This document shows positions 45,601 to 61,270 of a stretch of 63,524 nucleotides of DNA, piece after piece. Within the stretch, counting starts at the first letter, position 1; every line of letters starts with the position of its first letter. The notes beneath the pieces are model-generated. The model was given only the letters and a program-made list of their open reading frames with translations, ran no database searches and was not told the origin of the DNA. The position numbers were made by a program, and so were the translations under genes. This DNA comes from Acephala macrosclerotiorum (Eukaryota > Ascomycota > Leotiomycetes > Helotiales > Mollisiaceae), in NCBI GenBank assembly GCA_014904845.1, contig MU119498.1:1-63524 (forward strand), given 5' to 3'.

Positions 45601-48600
45601 TATTACGATAAACGTTATAATATAATAATAATAATAAGAAAAATATATATAATATTTTTATTACGATTTATTATTAGTTTTTTTTAAAAATTTTTTTTTT
45701 TTTAAATATATTAATAATATAAATAAAAAAAATAAATTAATAATTCGAAAATCGTATTAAATATATATTAAAAAAAAATATACGTAATATTAAATAAATT
45801 AATTTATTATAATAAAATTATATATTTTATTTTTATTTTTATTATTTTTTACGTTTTTTTTTTAAATTTAAATTTATATCGATTATTTAATCGTAAAAAG
45901 TATTTAACGAATTATTTATATTTAATTTTCGATTCGTTTTTAATTTTTAATTATATATTAATATTTTTTTATAATTAATTAAATAAAACGTTATATAAAA
46001 TTTTTAATAATTTAAAATTTTATTATAATTTCTTTTTTATTTAATCGTTGTTTTCGAATAAATTATTATTACGTTCGAAAATAATATTACATTATTTATT
46101 AATAACGCGTATTAAAGTTTTTTCAAAATTAATAAAAATTCGAATTTTATATTTTTACGTTTAAATCGATATATTTTTTTAAAATCGAATTTTTTTTTTT
46201 CGATTCGTAAATAAATTAAATTAAATATATATCGTCGAAATATAATTTTTTATTTTTATTAATCGTAATATAATTTTAAACGTTATATAGTTTATTTTTA
46301 TTAATTATTATAAATTTAATATAATATAAAAATAATTCGATTCAATATATAAACGTTTTATTTTTTTTTAATATTTTAAAATATATAATATTAACGTTTA
46401 TTAAAATTACAAAAATTCGTATAATTTGAATTTTAACGATTTTTTTTTGAATTTTTTTTATTTTATTTTTTAATTTTTAACGTATCGATAATTATTTATA
46501 AATTTTCAATAAAACTATTTACGAGTAAAATAATATAACGATTTATTCGATATAATTCGTAAAATTATACGTTTTTATTTTTTTTTCGTAAAATTTTCGA
46601 ATTTTATTATTAATAGATTTTTAGTGTTTTTAATTTAAATATATTATTTCGAATTATTTATAAGATTATTTTTTTCGTTTATAATATCGATTTTAATAAT
46701 AAAGTTTTTTAGTATTTTAATTATTTTTTTTTATATTAAATATTAAAATATTTATTATTATTAATAATAATTTATATATTATAATAAATTTATTTAACGT
46801 TATAATCTTTTTTCGTTAAATTAATTTAAATAATAAATTACGTTTTTTTATTATTATTTATAAATTAAAAAAAAATTTAATAAAAAATTTTCGTTATTAA
46901 AATATATTTTTATTATTATTTATTTTATTAATTTAAATTAAAACGATTTTTTTTATATAATAAAAAATATTTAAATATAAAAAATCGAAATTATATTATA
47001 TTAATATTATAACGTTATTAATTTTAATCGAATATAATATTAATAATTTTATTACGAAATTAAAATAATAAACTTTCGCTTATAATATTATTAAATAATA
47101 ATAAACGAAAATTTATAATTATTATTATATAATTTTTTGAAAACGTTTATAAAAACGTTTTTTTAAAACGTTATAAATTTTTGTTTCGTATTTTTTAATA
47201 AATTTTTTTTACGTTTTTTAAAAATTAAATCGAGTATTATTCGTTATATTAATTTTTAAAGTTTTTAAATTTTATTAAATACTTCGTATTATCGCGTTTA
47301 TTATATTTAATAAATTTTTTATTCATAATACGATTTAATTTTTAATTTTATTAATTATTATCGTTTTTATTAATATTTATCGACTTTTTAACAATAATTT
47401 AATCTCGTTAATATAAATTAATTTTTTTAAATTTTAACTCGAAATACGTTATTAATATAATTAAATATATTTTTCAATTCGATAAAAAATTTAATTTATA
47501 TATAAATTGTTTTATTTTACGAAATTTTTTAAATAATTCAATTTTTTATTTTAATAATTTTTTATTCGAGTTTTTTAATAAATAATATTTTTTATAAAAT
47601 TTTAAATATATTTTATTTTTAATATTTATTATTATTAGTTTTTATTTCGCGTTATAATATTATTTTATTACGTCGTTTATAAAATTTATTACGACGTCAA
47701 TATTTTATTAATATAAATTTTTAATAATTTTCGAAATTTTTTTAATATTTATTTTTTTAGTAAATAAATTAAAATTTATAATTAATTTAAAATCGTTTAT
47801 ATATTCGTTAAATAAAATATTAATTGAAATTATTTATACGTTATTTAATATTATTTAAAACGAAATAACGTTTTATAATTATAAATTATTCGAATATATA
47901 AAAATTTAAAATTGTAATTTAATTTTTATAATTTAATTTTTTTTTAATAAATCGTTAATCTATAAATATTATATTATAAATATAAATAATTTCGTATTAA
48001 ATCGAATAAAAACTTTTTTTTAAAATTCGAAAATAAATTTTTTATTTTTATTTAATATAATATCTCGAAATATTTTTTAATTTATTAATAATTATATTAA
48101 AATATAAATAAATATTTATTTTTTTATATTATAAATATTATATTTCGAAATTAATAATATTTTTCGATTTACTTTATAATTTTAAATTATTATATAATTA
48201 AATTAATCGAATTTTTCGAATTTTTATAAATTTATTATAAAAATAATTAATAATATTAAAATAAAATTTATAATAATAATATAATAAAAAAATAAAACAA
48301 TACGAATTAATTTTAATTCGTTATAAATTTTTTTTTTTTCGAAATTTTATTAAATTAATAAATAAAATAATATAATATATATTTTTTTTAAATATTTTTT
48401 TAATCGAGAAATATAATATTAATCGAGATTATAAAACGTTTTTTTTATATCGAAATAAAATTTATTATAAATAATATCGAAAATATTTTTTATAATAATA
48501 TTCGAAATATAAAAACGAATTTTCTTTTTAATAATATAATAAAATAAATTGTTTCGAATTTAAAAAAATACGTTTTTAATATTTTATTCGTTGAAAAATT

Positions 48601-51600
48601 TTTTTTTTATTTCGAAATTAATAAATATTTTAATGAATTTAAAATCATCGAAAAAATTATATTAAATTCGTAATTTAAACTCGAAATTTATAATAATTTC
48701 CGAGAAAAAACAAATATATTCGAACTCGTTATTATTTATAATATTATTTAATTTTTTTGTTTTTAGTTTTAAATAATATTTAATATTTAAATCGCATTAA
48801 AATAAATATATTAAAACGTATACGAAATATAAATTATTAAAATAACGATCGAATATTTATTAAATTGTATTATAAAACGAAATTTATAATATATTTAAAT
48901 TAAATAAATTATTTTTAATTTTATTAAATAAATTTTTTTTTTTTACGATATTAAATAATTTATTTATAAAAAATACGAATTAAATATAATTTACTATAAA
49001 TTTAATTAAAAATTTTAATAATATTATTTTTAATAATAAATAAAAAATTATAGTAAAAATTCGTATTTATTAAATATATTTAAATTAAAAATTAAAAAAA
49101 GTTTTATATTGAAATATATAAAAAATCGAAGTTTTATAAATAAATTTTAAAAATATTATTAAATACGAATTTTTAATTTTATCGATTCTTATTTCGTTTT
49201 TATTATATAAACTTTTTTTTTTTTTATAATATTAATTATTTTTTTATTTTGAAAAATTCGATTTTATATTATTATATTAATTTTACAATTTAAATAAAAT
49301 TAAATAAATATAAACGAAATTATTTTATTATATTGATATATTTTTTTAATATTATAAAAAATTTAAAACGTTTAAATATTACGATTTTATTTTTTATTAT
49401 AAATATATTAAATAAATTTATAAAATAATTAAAAATTTTTATAAAAAAATAATCGATAAACAATTTTTTAACGAAAAAAAAAAATCGTAAATCGTAAAAT
49501 AATTTTAAAATTTTTCGTAAATAAACGAAATATAATTTTATTATATTAAAAAAAATTATAATATTATTTATAAAGTTTTTTACGAACTCATAAAACGATT
49601 TTAATTATTTATTTATATATTATTATATATATTATACGAAATTATAAAAACTTATAAAAACGATTTTAAATTGTTTTAATTTTTAATAATTAATAATTAT
49701 AAAACGGTTTTAATAATTTTTAATAATAAAAAATTAATAAAAAAATTAAAAATCGTTTTTAATTATAAAAATTTTAATTATTAATATCGTATTAAAAATA
49801 TCGTATTATTAATAAACGATTTAAACGTATATGATTTTTTTTTTAAATTTTAATATACGTATTAATTATATTGATTAATTTTTTTAAAAAATATATTAAA
49901 AATAATAAAATTAAAAAAATGTTAATTTTATACAATTTAATAATTTATTTAATATTTGTATAATATTAATAGTTTTTTTTTTATAAAAAAACAAATAAAA
50001 TTAATTGAAAATAAATAAAAATAATATATATATATATTTTTTATTATAATTTTTTAATATATAAAATTTATTAATTTAAATATTAAAAAAACGTATAATT
50101 AAATTATTTAAAAATAATATTATTTTAATAATATATCGATATTTATAATTATTAAATTTAAAAAAAAATTTATTTTTTATTTAAAAAATTAAATTATAAT
50201 AAAATTAAATAAAAAGTTTTTTATTTATTTATTTAATTTTTTTTTTTCGATTTATTTTTTTATTCGTATTTTAAAATAATTAATATTTAAATTTTTTTTT
50301 AAAGTTTTATTAAAATTAATTTTATTATAAAGTTTATTAAATTATTTTAATCGTTTATTTATTATATTTTTTATAATTCTTTACGTTTATACGATTAATA
50401 AAAAATTATAATATCGATTATTAAACGCTTTTTTATAATAATTTCGAGTTTAATTAAATATTTATAAAACGAATATAAATTTATATATATAATTATCGAA
50501 ATATTAAAAAATTCAAATTATTTAATAATTATATTAATAATAAAATCGATTATTAATATTATATTAATTTTTTTTATTATATTATATATTTCGAAAATTA
50601 ATACGATTTTAATAATTCGTTTATTTTTAATAGAATTATAATAAATAAATAAATTTTTAATTTCGAATTTATTATTATTTAATTATTATTTATTAATAAA
50701 AATAATTGTATATTTAATTTAAATTTTTTAATTTAATTTTTAATTTTTTATTCAAATTTTTTATTTAAAATAATAATAAAATAAATTTCTTTTCTTTAGT
50801 TTTTTTATTATATATAAATTATATTTTTATATTATATTAAAATATACTCGTTAGAAATTAATAATATATTTATTATTAATTTTTTTTTAAATTTAATTAT
50901 AAATTTAATTTTTATAAATTCGTTTTTTTCAAAAAAAAAAAATTTATATTAAAATAAACGTATTATTTATTTGTATTTTTACGATATTAAAATTTTTTTT
51001 ATAACTATTATTAAAAAATATAAATCATATATTAAAATAATTATAAATTTTTTTTTTATAATATTTATAATATATAATTTATTAATATATTTTTATTTTA
51101 ATAATATCGTGTACAAATTTTAAAATTATTATAATTATATTTAATAAATATAAATAACGAATTTAAACGAATAAATATATAAATATTAATCGTTAAAAAT
51201 TTATTATCGATTAAATATAAATTCATATAATATTTCGAAATTATATTTTAATTTTTTTTATTTAAAATTCGAATTAAAAATAATATTAATATAATAATTA
51301 TTTATTAATTAATTTTATTAATTAATTTTAAATTAAAAATAAAAATATTAATATATTCGATAAAATCGTATTTTATAAATTTAAAAACTTTTTTTTATAA
51401 TTAAATTATTAATTTTTTTTTAAAATATTTCGAATAATAATTTTTTTTTTTTATTTATTATAAAAACTATAAAAATTTTAATTTTTTTAATAATAATAAA
51501 TATAAATTAATTATTGAAATTTTCGAGTTTTTTATTATTTTTTATAAAATAATAACGTTTAAATTTTTTATTTATTTATTATAAAAATATTTTATTATAC

Positions 51601-52258
51601 GATTTTTTTAATCGTTTTCGATTACGTTTTTAAAATAAATTTTAAAAAAAGTTTTAATAATATTATTTATTTATTTTTAAAAATTTTTATTTCGTATAAT
51701 ATAATTTAATAATTATTAATTGAAAATTAATAAATTTATAATATATATTAATTATATATATTTAATTATTAATCGTTAATAATTTATATAATTTTTTTTA
51801 ATCGTTTTTTTCGTATTAAATATATATTTTTAAAAATAATAATAATTTTAAAATAAATTAAATATTTAAATTATTTTTTTATTACGAGCGTATTTATAAT
51901 TTATTTTTCGATTTTTTAACGATAAATAATAATAATACGTTTTTATTAATTATTTTAAAATAATTTTTAAAAATTAATAAAATAAATATAATTTTATTTA
52001 ATTTTATTATATTATTAATAATTTTAATTATTATTTACAAAATTATTTTTTTATTAGTTTATTCGTCGTTTAATTTATTACGTATAATTTCGTATATTTA
52101 ATATTATAAATTTTAATAAATATTTTTTTAATTTTAATTATTATCGATTTTATATTTTATTTAAATTTAATTAATAAAAAGTTTTTTTTATATTATAAAT
52201 AATATAATTCGATAATTTTTAATACGTATTAATTTAATATAAATAAAAAATATTTTAT

Positions 52259-52480
52259 ATTTATCGAAATAAATATTATATAATATTTACGTACGATTCG
52301 AAATCGTATATAATTAATAGTATTTTATTCTTATTTTCGAAATAAAATTTTTGTATTTCGAGTTTTATTTTTTAGATAGTTTGAATTAATAATAAAAATC
52401 AATACGTATACTAGAATTCAAAGAAAAATTTTACGTACGTTTAAATCGTTTTATTAATAAATACAATATTTTTAAATAAT
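52259..52480. repeat. LTR-like direct repeat, copy 1
   Basis: About 220 bp match 58,256-58,475 in the same orientation, beginning ATCGAAATAAATATTATATA and passing through TTCGAAATCG, TATTTCGAG and TTTAAATCGTTTTA. The similarity stops on both sides. The 6.0 kb distance fits a small LTR retrotransposon. Confidence 0.65.
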
Positions 52481-55400
52481 ATTAATACTAATTAATAATT
52501 GTTTTCAATTACGAATTAATAAAACTTTATTAAAAAAAAAACAAAATACAACAAATTAAAAATATTAATAAGTTTATTATAAAAAGAACTAAAAAATCTC
52601 GATCGAATATCGTTAAAAATTATTAAACTATAAAATTTTTTTACTATTTCTTTTTATAAAAACGAAATTAAAATATTTAATTGTTTTTTGAGAACTTAAA
52701 AAGATTAATTATAAAAAAGTTCGAACTTTTAAAAAATCAATTTAAATTTACGTTTATTACGTAAAATAATATTATTTTACGAAAAACTCAATTAAATAAT
52801 TAATTAAATTACTATATTTATTATTTGATTTTAAGTATTATATTAAATCGATACTATTTTCTATTTTCTATTTCGATTATATTTACATTTTACAATTTCG
52901 ATTTAATCGATTAAACAATATATCGATATTAAATTACGATTATACGAAACTTTTGTAAATTATTATCGAAAAACACTTTATAAAAAACGTTTATTGTAAA
53001 CACTTAATAAAACGTTCAATCAAACGTTTATCGAAAATATTTATTTTTCGAAAACGTATATTTATTTTTATATTCGTTTTTATATTCGTTTTTATATTTA
53101 TTTTATTTGTTTTTATTATTTAATTTTATTAAAAACATTTAAATCGATTATAAAACTATATACAAAATCAATTACTTATTATTCTTTAAAATAGTATTTA
53201 AAGAAATAAAATATAAAATCTATTAATTAATATAACGAATAAAAATTTGAATAAACTAATAATAAATACTTTTATTGTATTTAATATTAAATACTATAAA
53301 CTCAATAAATATACGAATTATATTATATTAATATTCTTTAAAAATAATTTCAATAAATAAACAAAAGAAAAGTTTATTAAAAAAATATTAATTTTTATTT
53401 GAAATTTATAAGAAATTTTACGCGAATAAAAAATATAAATATCGAAAAACGAAAAACGAATTACAAAATTATTTGCGAGTATTGTAATAAGTAAAAAAAA
53501 AAATACTACAAATAAATTAAAAACGAAATAATAATTCAATAAAACGTATTTTATTTTAAATTCAAATAAAATTCAAATAATATTCGAAAAAAAAATCGCT
53601 CGAAATAAAAATATTATTTTTTAAAATAATTTATTTTTACGATTATAATATTTTTAAGTTTAAAATATTTCAAATATTCAATTTTATAAAATTCAAATTT
53701 CAAATATACAATATTTTAATATACAATTTTCAAATATTCAATTTTTAAATCGATAATTTTATTAATTAATATATTAATAAAATAATTTATAAAATTCAAA
53801 AAATATAAATTATAATTAAAACGTTCGATTAAACGACAATTTTCAATATAATAATTTTTAATTTTTACAAAATATACTAATAAAATTATTTACGAATTTA
53901 ATAAAAATATATATTAATAATAATAAAAAGTACAATAAAAAATTATTTAATATTTTGAATATCAAATTACAAATTTTCTACGATTATTATTTTAAAATTA
54001 AACTATTAAAAAACTAATATAATAAAATATTTTCTATTATATTTAAAAATCGTACGAATTTATTTTATTATAATAAAATTGTCAAAAAAAATTATAATTT
54101 CGTAGTAATAATAAATAAAATTCGAATACATTTTAAAACGAATAAAAATCGATAATTGTATATATTCTTATAAAAAGAAATTATATTACTACGAATTATT
54201 ATTATTAATTAATCGAAAATTAAATTAAAGTATTTATAATTATTTTTCGATCAATTTTAATAAATTCAAAATAATTTATCGAGTAAATACTATACAAAAT
54301 ATAATTTTTAAAATCAAATTATTAATATTTATAAAAATATTAAAAAATATAATTTTATATTTTATAAATTTATAAATATATTTAAAGCGTTTATATTAAA
54401 TTATAATTCGTAATCAATATTGTAATACGTTTATAAAAAGCGTAATAATATAATAATAATTTTAATTACAATTTTTAAAAAAAATTAAAAAAAATTATAA
54501 TAAAATCGATCAAAATTAAATCGATCGAATATACGAAAAACGCGATAAAAAATATAAATACAAATTAATTTCAATTTTTTAATATTTTTAATTCAATAAA
54601 AAAAATAAAAAACTATTTTGAAATAATAATAATTATTATACGAATTATAATTATTAAAAGAAATTTTATTAAAAAAAATATTTTATTTATAATAAATTAA
54701 ATTATTAATTAATAAAATATATAGTAAAAAAACGATAATAAATATATTTTAAATTTCGATAATATATTTAATATATTATCGATTATAATATTATAATTTT
54801 TTTATTAAATATAAAAATTTAAATTTTTTTTTAAAAAATAATAAAATGAAAAAAAATCGATTAATTATTAATAAATATAAAAATAAAAAATATAAATACA
54901 ATTTTTTTTATTAAATTTAAAAAAATTAATAATATTTAAATAATAATTATTTTAAATAATCAATTTATACGTTATATCGTTATAAAAAAAAATATTTAAT
55001 TTATTATTATAATAATTCGATAAAAATTTAATATTTACGTTTAAAAATTAATATTTATTTAAAGTTTTTTAAAAAATTATATTAAATAATAAAATTATAA
55101 AAATATTAATTATTAATTAATTACAATTTCGTATACTATAAAAAATCGATAATAAAATTCAATTAAATATATTAATAATTAGTATATATAAAATTCGATT
55201 TAATAAAAAAACAATATTATTATAAAAAATAATTTAAATCAATATATTTTTAAATATTATCGTATTTTATATCGTTTTTATAAATATATTATTTTTATTT
55301 TGTATTTAAAATATAAATAAAATAAAAATTAAATTCGATAATTTTAAAAATATTTTGATTTAAAAAAATAAAATCGTTTTAATAATACGAAAATAGAAAT

Positions 55401-58255
55401 ATTTTTGAATATTATTATATTAATAAAAAAAAATTTAATTTGTAATTATTTTATTAAAATCGAATTACGATAATTGTATCGACGATTCGAATATTTATTA
55501 ATACGACGTTTATTAAAAAAATTTCAACGTATAAAATACGATATAAATATTAAATATTATTATTATTATTAAATATATAATAAATTACTTAAAAAATTCA
55601 AATTTACTCTATAAAATAATTATAAATTTAATTATTTTATTATTATTAATATTTTATATTTAAATAAAAAATCGATTTTACAAATAATTAATTTAATAAT
55701 AATATTTTAAATAATTAAATTCTTAAAAAAAATATTTATAAAAATAATATAAAATATATTTCGAATATATTAAATCGATATATATTAAAAATTATCGAAT
55801 TATTTCGTTTATAATATAAAATTTTATTTTTTATTTATAGAGTTTTAATAATACGCAAAAATATTCATCGAGATTTATAATAATATAAAAAAAACAAAAA
55901 AGTATTATATTTTATTATAATGAGTTTATTAATAAATAAATCGATAAAAAATTAATTTTATAAATAGTAATTAAAATAATAAACGATTTAATAAATTCAA
56001 ATAAAATTAAATTTATATTATTAATTTTTAAAATATATTTTAAAATAATCGATAAAAACGTATTATTTTTATTAATAATCAAAAAAATTGAAACAATTTA
56101 TACAATTGTTAAAAAAATACGACGTTTATATATTAAACGTTAAATCACGAATACGTTTACAATAAAAAATAATTTAAATACGAAATTTATTTTGAATTTA
56201 TTAATTTTTTTAAATGTACGTATTTGACGAAAAAAAAAAAATTGAAAAAATTTATATAAACTATTAATAATAAATGAAAAAATATATTTATTATTATTAT
56301 TAAAAATAAAAATAAAATATTTATAACGTTTATAATAAATAAAAAAAAAATCGATAAAAAACTTTTATTATAATTACAAAAAAAAAAAACGTAATTACTA
56401 TATTTGAAATATTATTTGAAAATTTTTAATAAAAAAAAATTAATAATTTAATTATATATTTTTTTTTTAATTTATTAAATTCGATTTTATAAAATATATT
56501 AAAATTCGTATTTTCAATTTAAAACTAATTAATAAAATCAAAAACAAAATTACTAATAATTCGTATAAAAAATCAAAACTAATAATTCAAAAATATAATA
56601 ATAAAAAAAAGAAAATAATTTTAATACAATTTCTAATTATTTAGAGAATTAATCAACAAATTATTATTGTATTAATACTTTTTTTAATTTAATTTTTAAA
56701 TAAAATAATTAAAATATAATTTCGCGATATTACGTAAATATATATACAATTAATAATTAATTTCTAACGATTAATATTCGTATATTTATTATTTTTATTT
56801 ATTGAATATTATTATAATAATTTTGAAATTACTATATAAAATAATAAAAACGAAAATATATTAATAAATTATATACTATAAATATTATAAAAAAAAATTA
56901 TTAATAATTATATTTATATACGATTTTTGTTTTTTAATTACGATTAGAAAAAAAAGTATTTAATATTATTGAAATACAAACGAATAATACGTTTATATTA
57001 ATAAGAAAAAAATTAATTCAAAAAAATTAAATTCGTAATAAAATTTAAAACAATTTTTATATTAAAATCTTTATTAATTTTTAATAAATATATATTAATT
57101 TAATATAAAAAAATAATTTAATTATAATAAAAAAATCAAAATAAGAAATTTAAATTATTAAATTTCAAATTATTAAATTTATAAATTAAATATAAAAAAT
57201 AATATACTTGAAATATTTATATTATTATAATTTATTAATTCGAAATAATTTTCGATTTATTTAATACTATTTAATATTAAAATTCGATCGAAATTAAAAT
57301 TATTGTATTAAATAAAAAATTCAAATAATAAATTAAAAATTTAAATCGAGAATTTAAATACGTTGTTTTAAATTTATTAATAATAAAATTTTTCGTTTTC
57401 GTCGATAAATCGTTTATAAACAATAAAAATTTCAATTTTCAAATTGAATATAAAATTATTTTTACGAACGAAAACAAAAAAAATAATAAAAAATTCGAAA
57501 TCAAAAGAAATTTTATTTATTATAATTTTATTAAAAATAAACGAATTACAAAAAATATACTAATTTCAAAGATCTATAAAATAATAAAAAAAATTAATAT
57601 AATAATAATAATTAAATTTACTATAAATATAATCGTAAAATAATTCGTTTTTTTCAATATTTCGATAATCGTATATATCGATTTATATTCATTTTACGAG
57701 TATTTAATTAAATTCGAAACAAATAAAAAAAAGCGTTTAATAATCGATATTATAATTTTACGATAATTATATAAACGAGAAAAATTACAAAAAATTAAAT
57801 AAATTAATAATTAAAACAATTTAATAAATATTATAATAAAATCAATTTTTAATAAAATTTTAAAAAGTTTTTAAATATTAATTATTTCAAAATACAAATA
57901 GAAAAATAAATTAAAAAAAAAGAATATAATAAAAAAAAAAACGAATATAAAAAAAAATAAAAAAAATAAATAAAAAAAATATTTATTGTGATATTATTAT
58001 TATTTAAAATTCTAAATTAAAAATAAATTTTTTTTTTTAAATTTAAAATTTATAAATTTTAATAATTTCTAAAAATAATATTAATAAACTAATATTATTT
58101 TTAATATTTAATCATATAATTTTTATTTTTTTAATATTTTTATTTGTATTAAAATCAACGAATTTTATATATTTACAATGTATAATAAAAAAAAAAATTT
58201 TTTATTCGTTTAAATTATTAAAAACGATAATATTTTTATTACAAAAAAAAAATTA
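52481..58255. mobile_element. Probable dead LTR retroelement interior
   Basis: This interval is bounded by the two direct repeats and about 5.8 kb long, the usual interior size for gypsy or copia elements. I could not recognise reverse transcriptase, integrase or protease motifs because too many codons have become A/T-only. The class is therefore inferred from layout alone. Confidence 0.4.
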
Positions 58256-58475
58256 TTAATATCGAAATAAATATTATATAATATTGACGTGCAATTCGAA
58301 ATCGCATATAATTAATAATATTTTATTTTTATTTTCGAAATAATATTTTTATATTTCGAGTTTCGTTTTTTAAATAATTTGAATTAATACGTATATTAAA
58401 ATTTCAAAAAAAAATTCTACATATATTTAAATCGTTTTACTAGTAAATACAATATTTTTAAATAATATTAACAAT
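58256..58475. repeat. LTR-like direct repeat, copy 2
   Basis: This is the partner of 52,259-52,480 and differs mainly by C/T and G/A exchanges plus a small deletion near the middle. Target-site duplications could not be judged at this level of AT. Confidence 0.65.
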
Positions 58476-59574
58476 ATTATTTTTATTAATATATTTTTAA
58501 AAAATTTTATAATTTAAAAAATTATTAATAAATTAATTATTTATAAAATTAGTTTATTATTAGTATATAATATGTCGATAATTATTAAATAATTAAATTC
58601 GTAATTATTTTATAAAATAAATTTAAATTTATTAAATAATTATTTAAATATTTAATAATAATAATAATATTTAATAAAATATTTAATATATTTTACGTTT
58701 ATATTATAATCGATTTATTAAACGTCGAATTAATAATTATTTAAATCGTTAATATAATTAAAATAATTTAATTTTAATAATTTTAATAAAATAATTTTAT
58801 ATTAAATTTCGTTTTAATTAATTTAATAATATTTATATTTTAAATATAATATAAAAATAATATATTTATTAAAACAATATAAAATACAATAATATTTATA
58901 AAAGTATTTATTCGAATAATTTTTTATAATAATATTATTTATTTTTCGAATCGAATTTTATATATTTCAATTATAAATATATTAAATTAAATATTATTAT
59001 CTATTTTTTATAACGCTAAAAATTATAATTATTTAATATAATTTTTTAAATTTTTTTCAAAAAATATTAATTTTCGAATATAAATATTATATAATTATTA
59101 AATAAATATAATAAATTAAACTTTTTTTTAATAATAATATAACGAATAAATTAATCGTTTAAAATAATTATTATTTAAATATTTTTTAATTATTTTAATT
59201 ATAATAATATAATTTTCATTTTCGTTTTTTATTTTTATATTTAATAATATTTAATTTATTTTTTTCAATTTATTATTTTTTATTAAAATTATAATTTTAT
59301 AATTTGTTATATATTAAATTTATTATTAAAAATTTAAATATATTTATTATTATTTATTTATTATATATTTTATTAATTAATAATTCGATTTATTATAAAT
59401 ATAATATTTTAAAAATAAATATTTACGATTTTTATTTTAAAAACTTTTATTATATTTTTTTTTATTTTTTTTATTTAATTTAAAAAATCGATTATATTTT
59501 AAAATTCGTTTATTATTATATTTATATTTTTTATAAATTTTAATATTATATTATTACGTTTTATTATAATAAAA

Positions 59575-61270
59575 TTATATATTCTTTTTTTAAAAATCTT
59601 TGTAAATAACTAATTTCGAGAGTAATATTAATCACGTGTTTTTTAGTATATAAAAAGTTTTCGTTTACTATAAATTAATTAATAATTTTTTTTATTTTTA
59701 TTTTGATTAATTAATTAATTAATTTATAAATTACAAATTATTTCGAATAAATTTAATCTATTAATTAAAACGAATTAATTTACGATTAAATTTTTTGATT
59801 TTGTATTTTATTATTTTTTTATATTAGTAAAACGATATTAAAAAATGAATTATTTTAATAAATTTTTGTATTTTATTTTTTATTATTATTAAAAAGAAAT
59901 TTAAATTATTAGAAATCGAAAATTGAAAATCAATTAATAAAATTTTTTGATTTTTTTGATTACGTTATTCGAGATTAAATAATTTGATTACAAAATTGTA
60001 AAATTGTAAAAAAATATTAATTTATAAGAATTATATATTGAATTACTCGAAATAATTAATATTAAAACGAATATAAAAAAGAAAAAAAAGAAATTTGTAA
60101 CGATTATTTACAATAATTGATTTTATTTTTAATAAAAATTGAAATATAAAAAAAAAATTTTAATACGAAAAAAAAAAAAATTATAATATTAAAAAATGAA
60201 ATTGTTTTATTGTTTTATATTTTAATTTTAATTTTTTTAAAAATCGCAATTCGCGAATCACTTGTAATCGTTTTTAAATTGAAATAATAAAATTAAAATA
60301 AATTTCGAATTTTAAAAAATAATACGAAAAAAATTAAAATAAAAAATTTTAATCGAAAAAAATCGATTAAAAAAATATTTTTTTAAAAAATATATTTTAT
60401 TAAAATAAATAAACGAGTAAAATTTCAAATATAAATTAAAATAAAAATTTTTTAATAAGAAAATAATATAAATAGAAATTAATTTTTAAATTAAAAATTA
60501 AAATCAATAAATTATTTGTATTAAAATTTATTTTTTTTAATAAAAAATATTTTTATTTTAATTATATTATCGATTTGTTTAAAAAAAAATTTATAAATAA
60601 TAAAAATAATTTTTTAAAAATATAAAATTTTAAAAAATATATATTTGTATTAAAATTACAAATATTTTTTTTTAAAGTTTTTAAAGTATTTTAATTCAAA
60701 AAAAAACAATATTACGACTTTTTTAAAATAATATAATAATATATATAAAAACTATAAAATTATTTTAAAAATTAAAAAAATACGATTTTTACAATATATT
60801 AATTCGATTTATAAAAAATAAATTCGATTTATATTAAAATATAATATTGAAAATTATTAAAAAAAATTGTATAATATTTTAAAAAATTTTTTTTATAAAT
60901 ACGATTAAAAATACTATTAAATAAATATTGAATTTTTATATAAAATTTTTTATTAATTTATAAAAAAAATTTTAATAATAAAAATATACGTAAATTTATT
61001 CGATCGAATATTTAAAAAATTAATTAAATAAAATAAATTGAATAAATAATATTAAAAACGCGAATTTATAAAAAAAAATTCAATATATATTAAAAAACGA
61101 ATCTTTAAAAAAATTGATTATAAATCGATAAAAATATTTATTTATAATTACAATAAAATATATGAGAAAACAATTACTATATATAAATATAAAAAAAAAA
61201 AAATAATAATATAATAAAATTAACGATTTAAAATATTTGAAAATTCGATAAAAATATTTAAATATTGTAA
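59575..61270 (-). repeat. Dispersed element R1, inverted copy
   Basis: Its reverse complement follows the left arm from about 1 to 1,835. Matches include the TTAATTAATTAATTAA run near 59,705, the CGCAATTCGCGAATCACTTG block near 60,245 (left arm 1,100) and the internal repeat of the left end near 61,125 and 61,240. Differences are mostly transitions. Confidence 0.75.

Noticed and set aside
45900..48700. Possible reverse transcriptase or RNase H reading frames in the right arm
   Set aside because: I tried all frames of several stretches for FGLTNAP-, YxDD- and RNase H-like patterns and found nothing convincing; saturation of mutations prevents assignment by eye.
53318..53539. Small hydrophobic frame in the right arm (also 62,445-62,639)
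   Set aside because: These are Phe/Ile/Lys/Asn-only translations of AT-rich DNA and have no coding signature.
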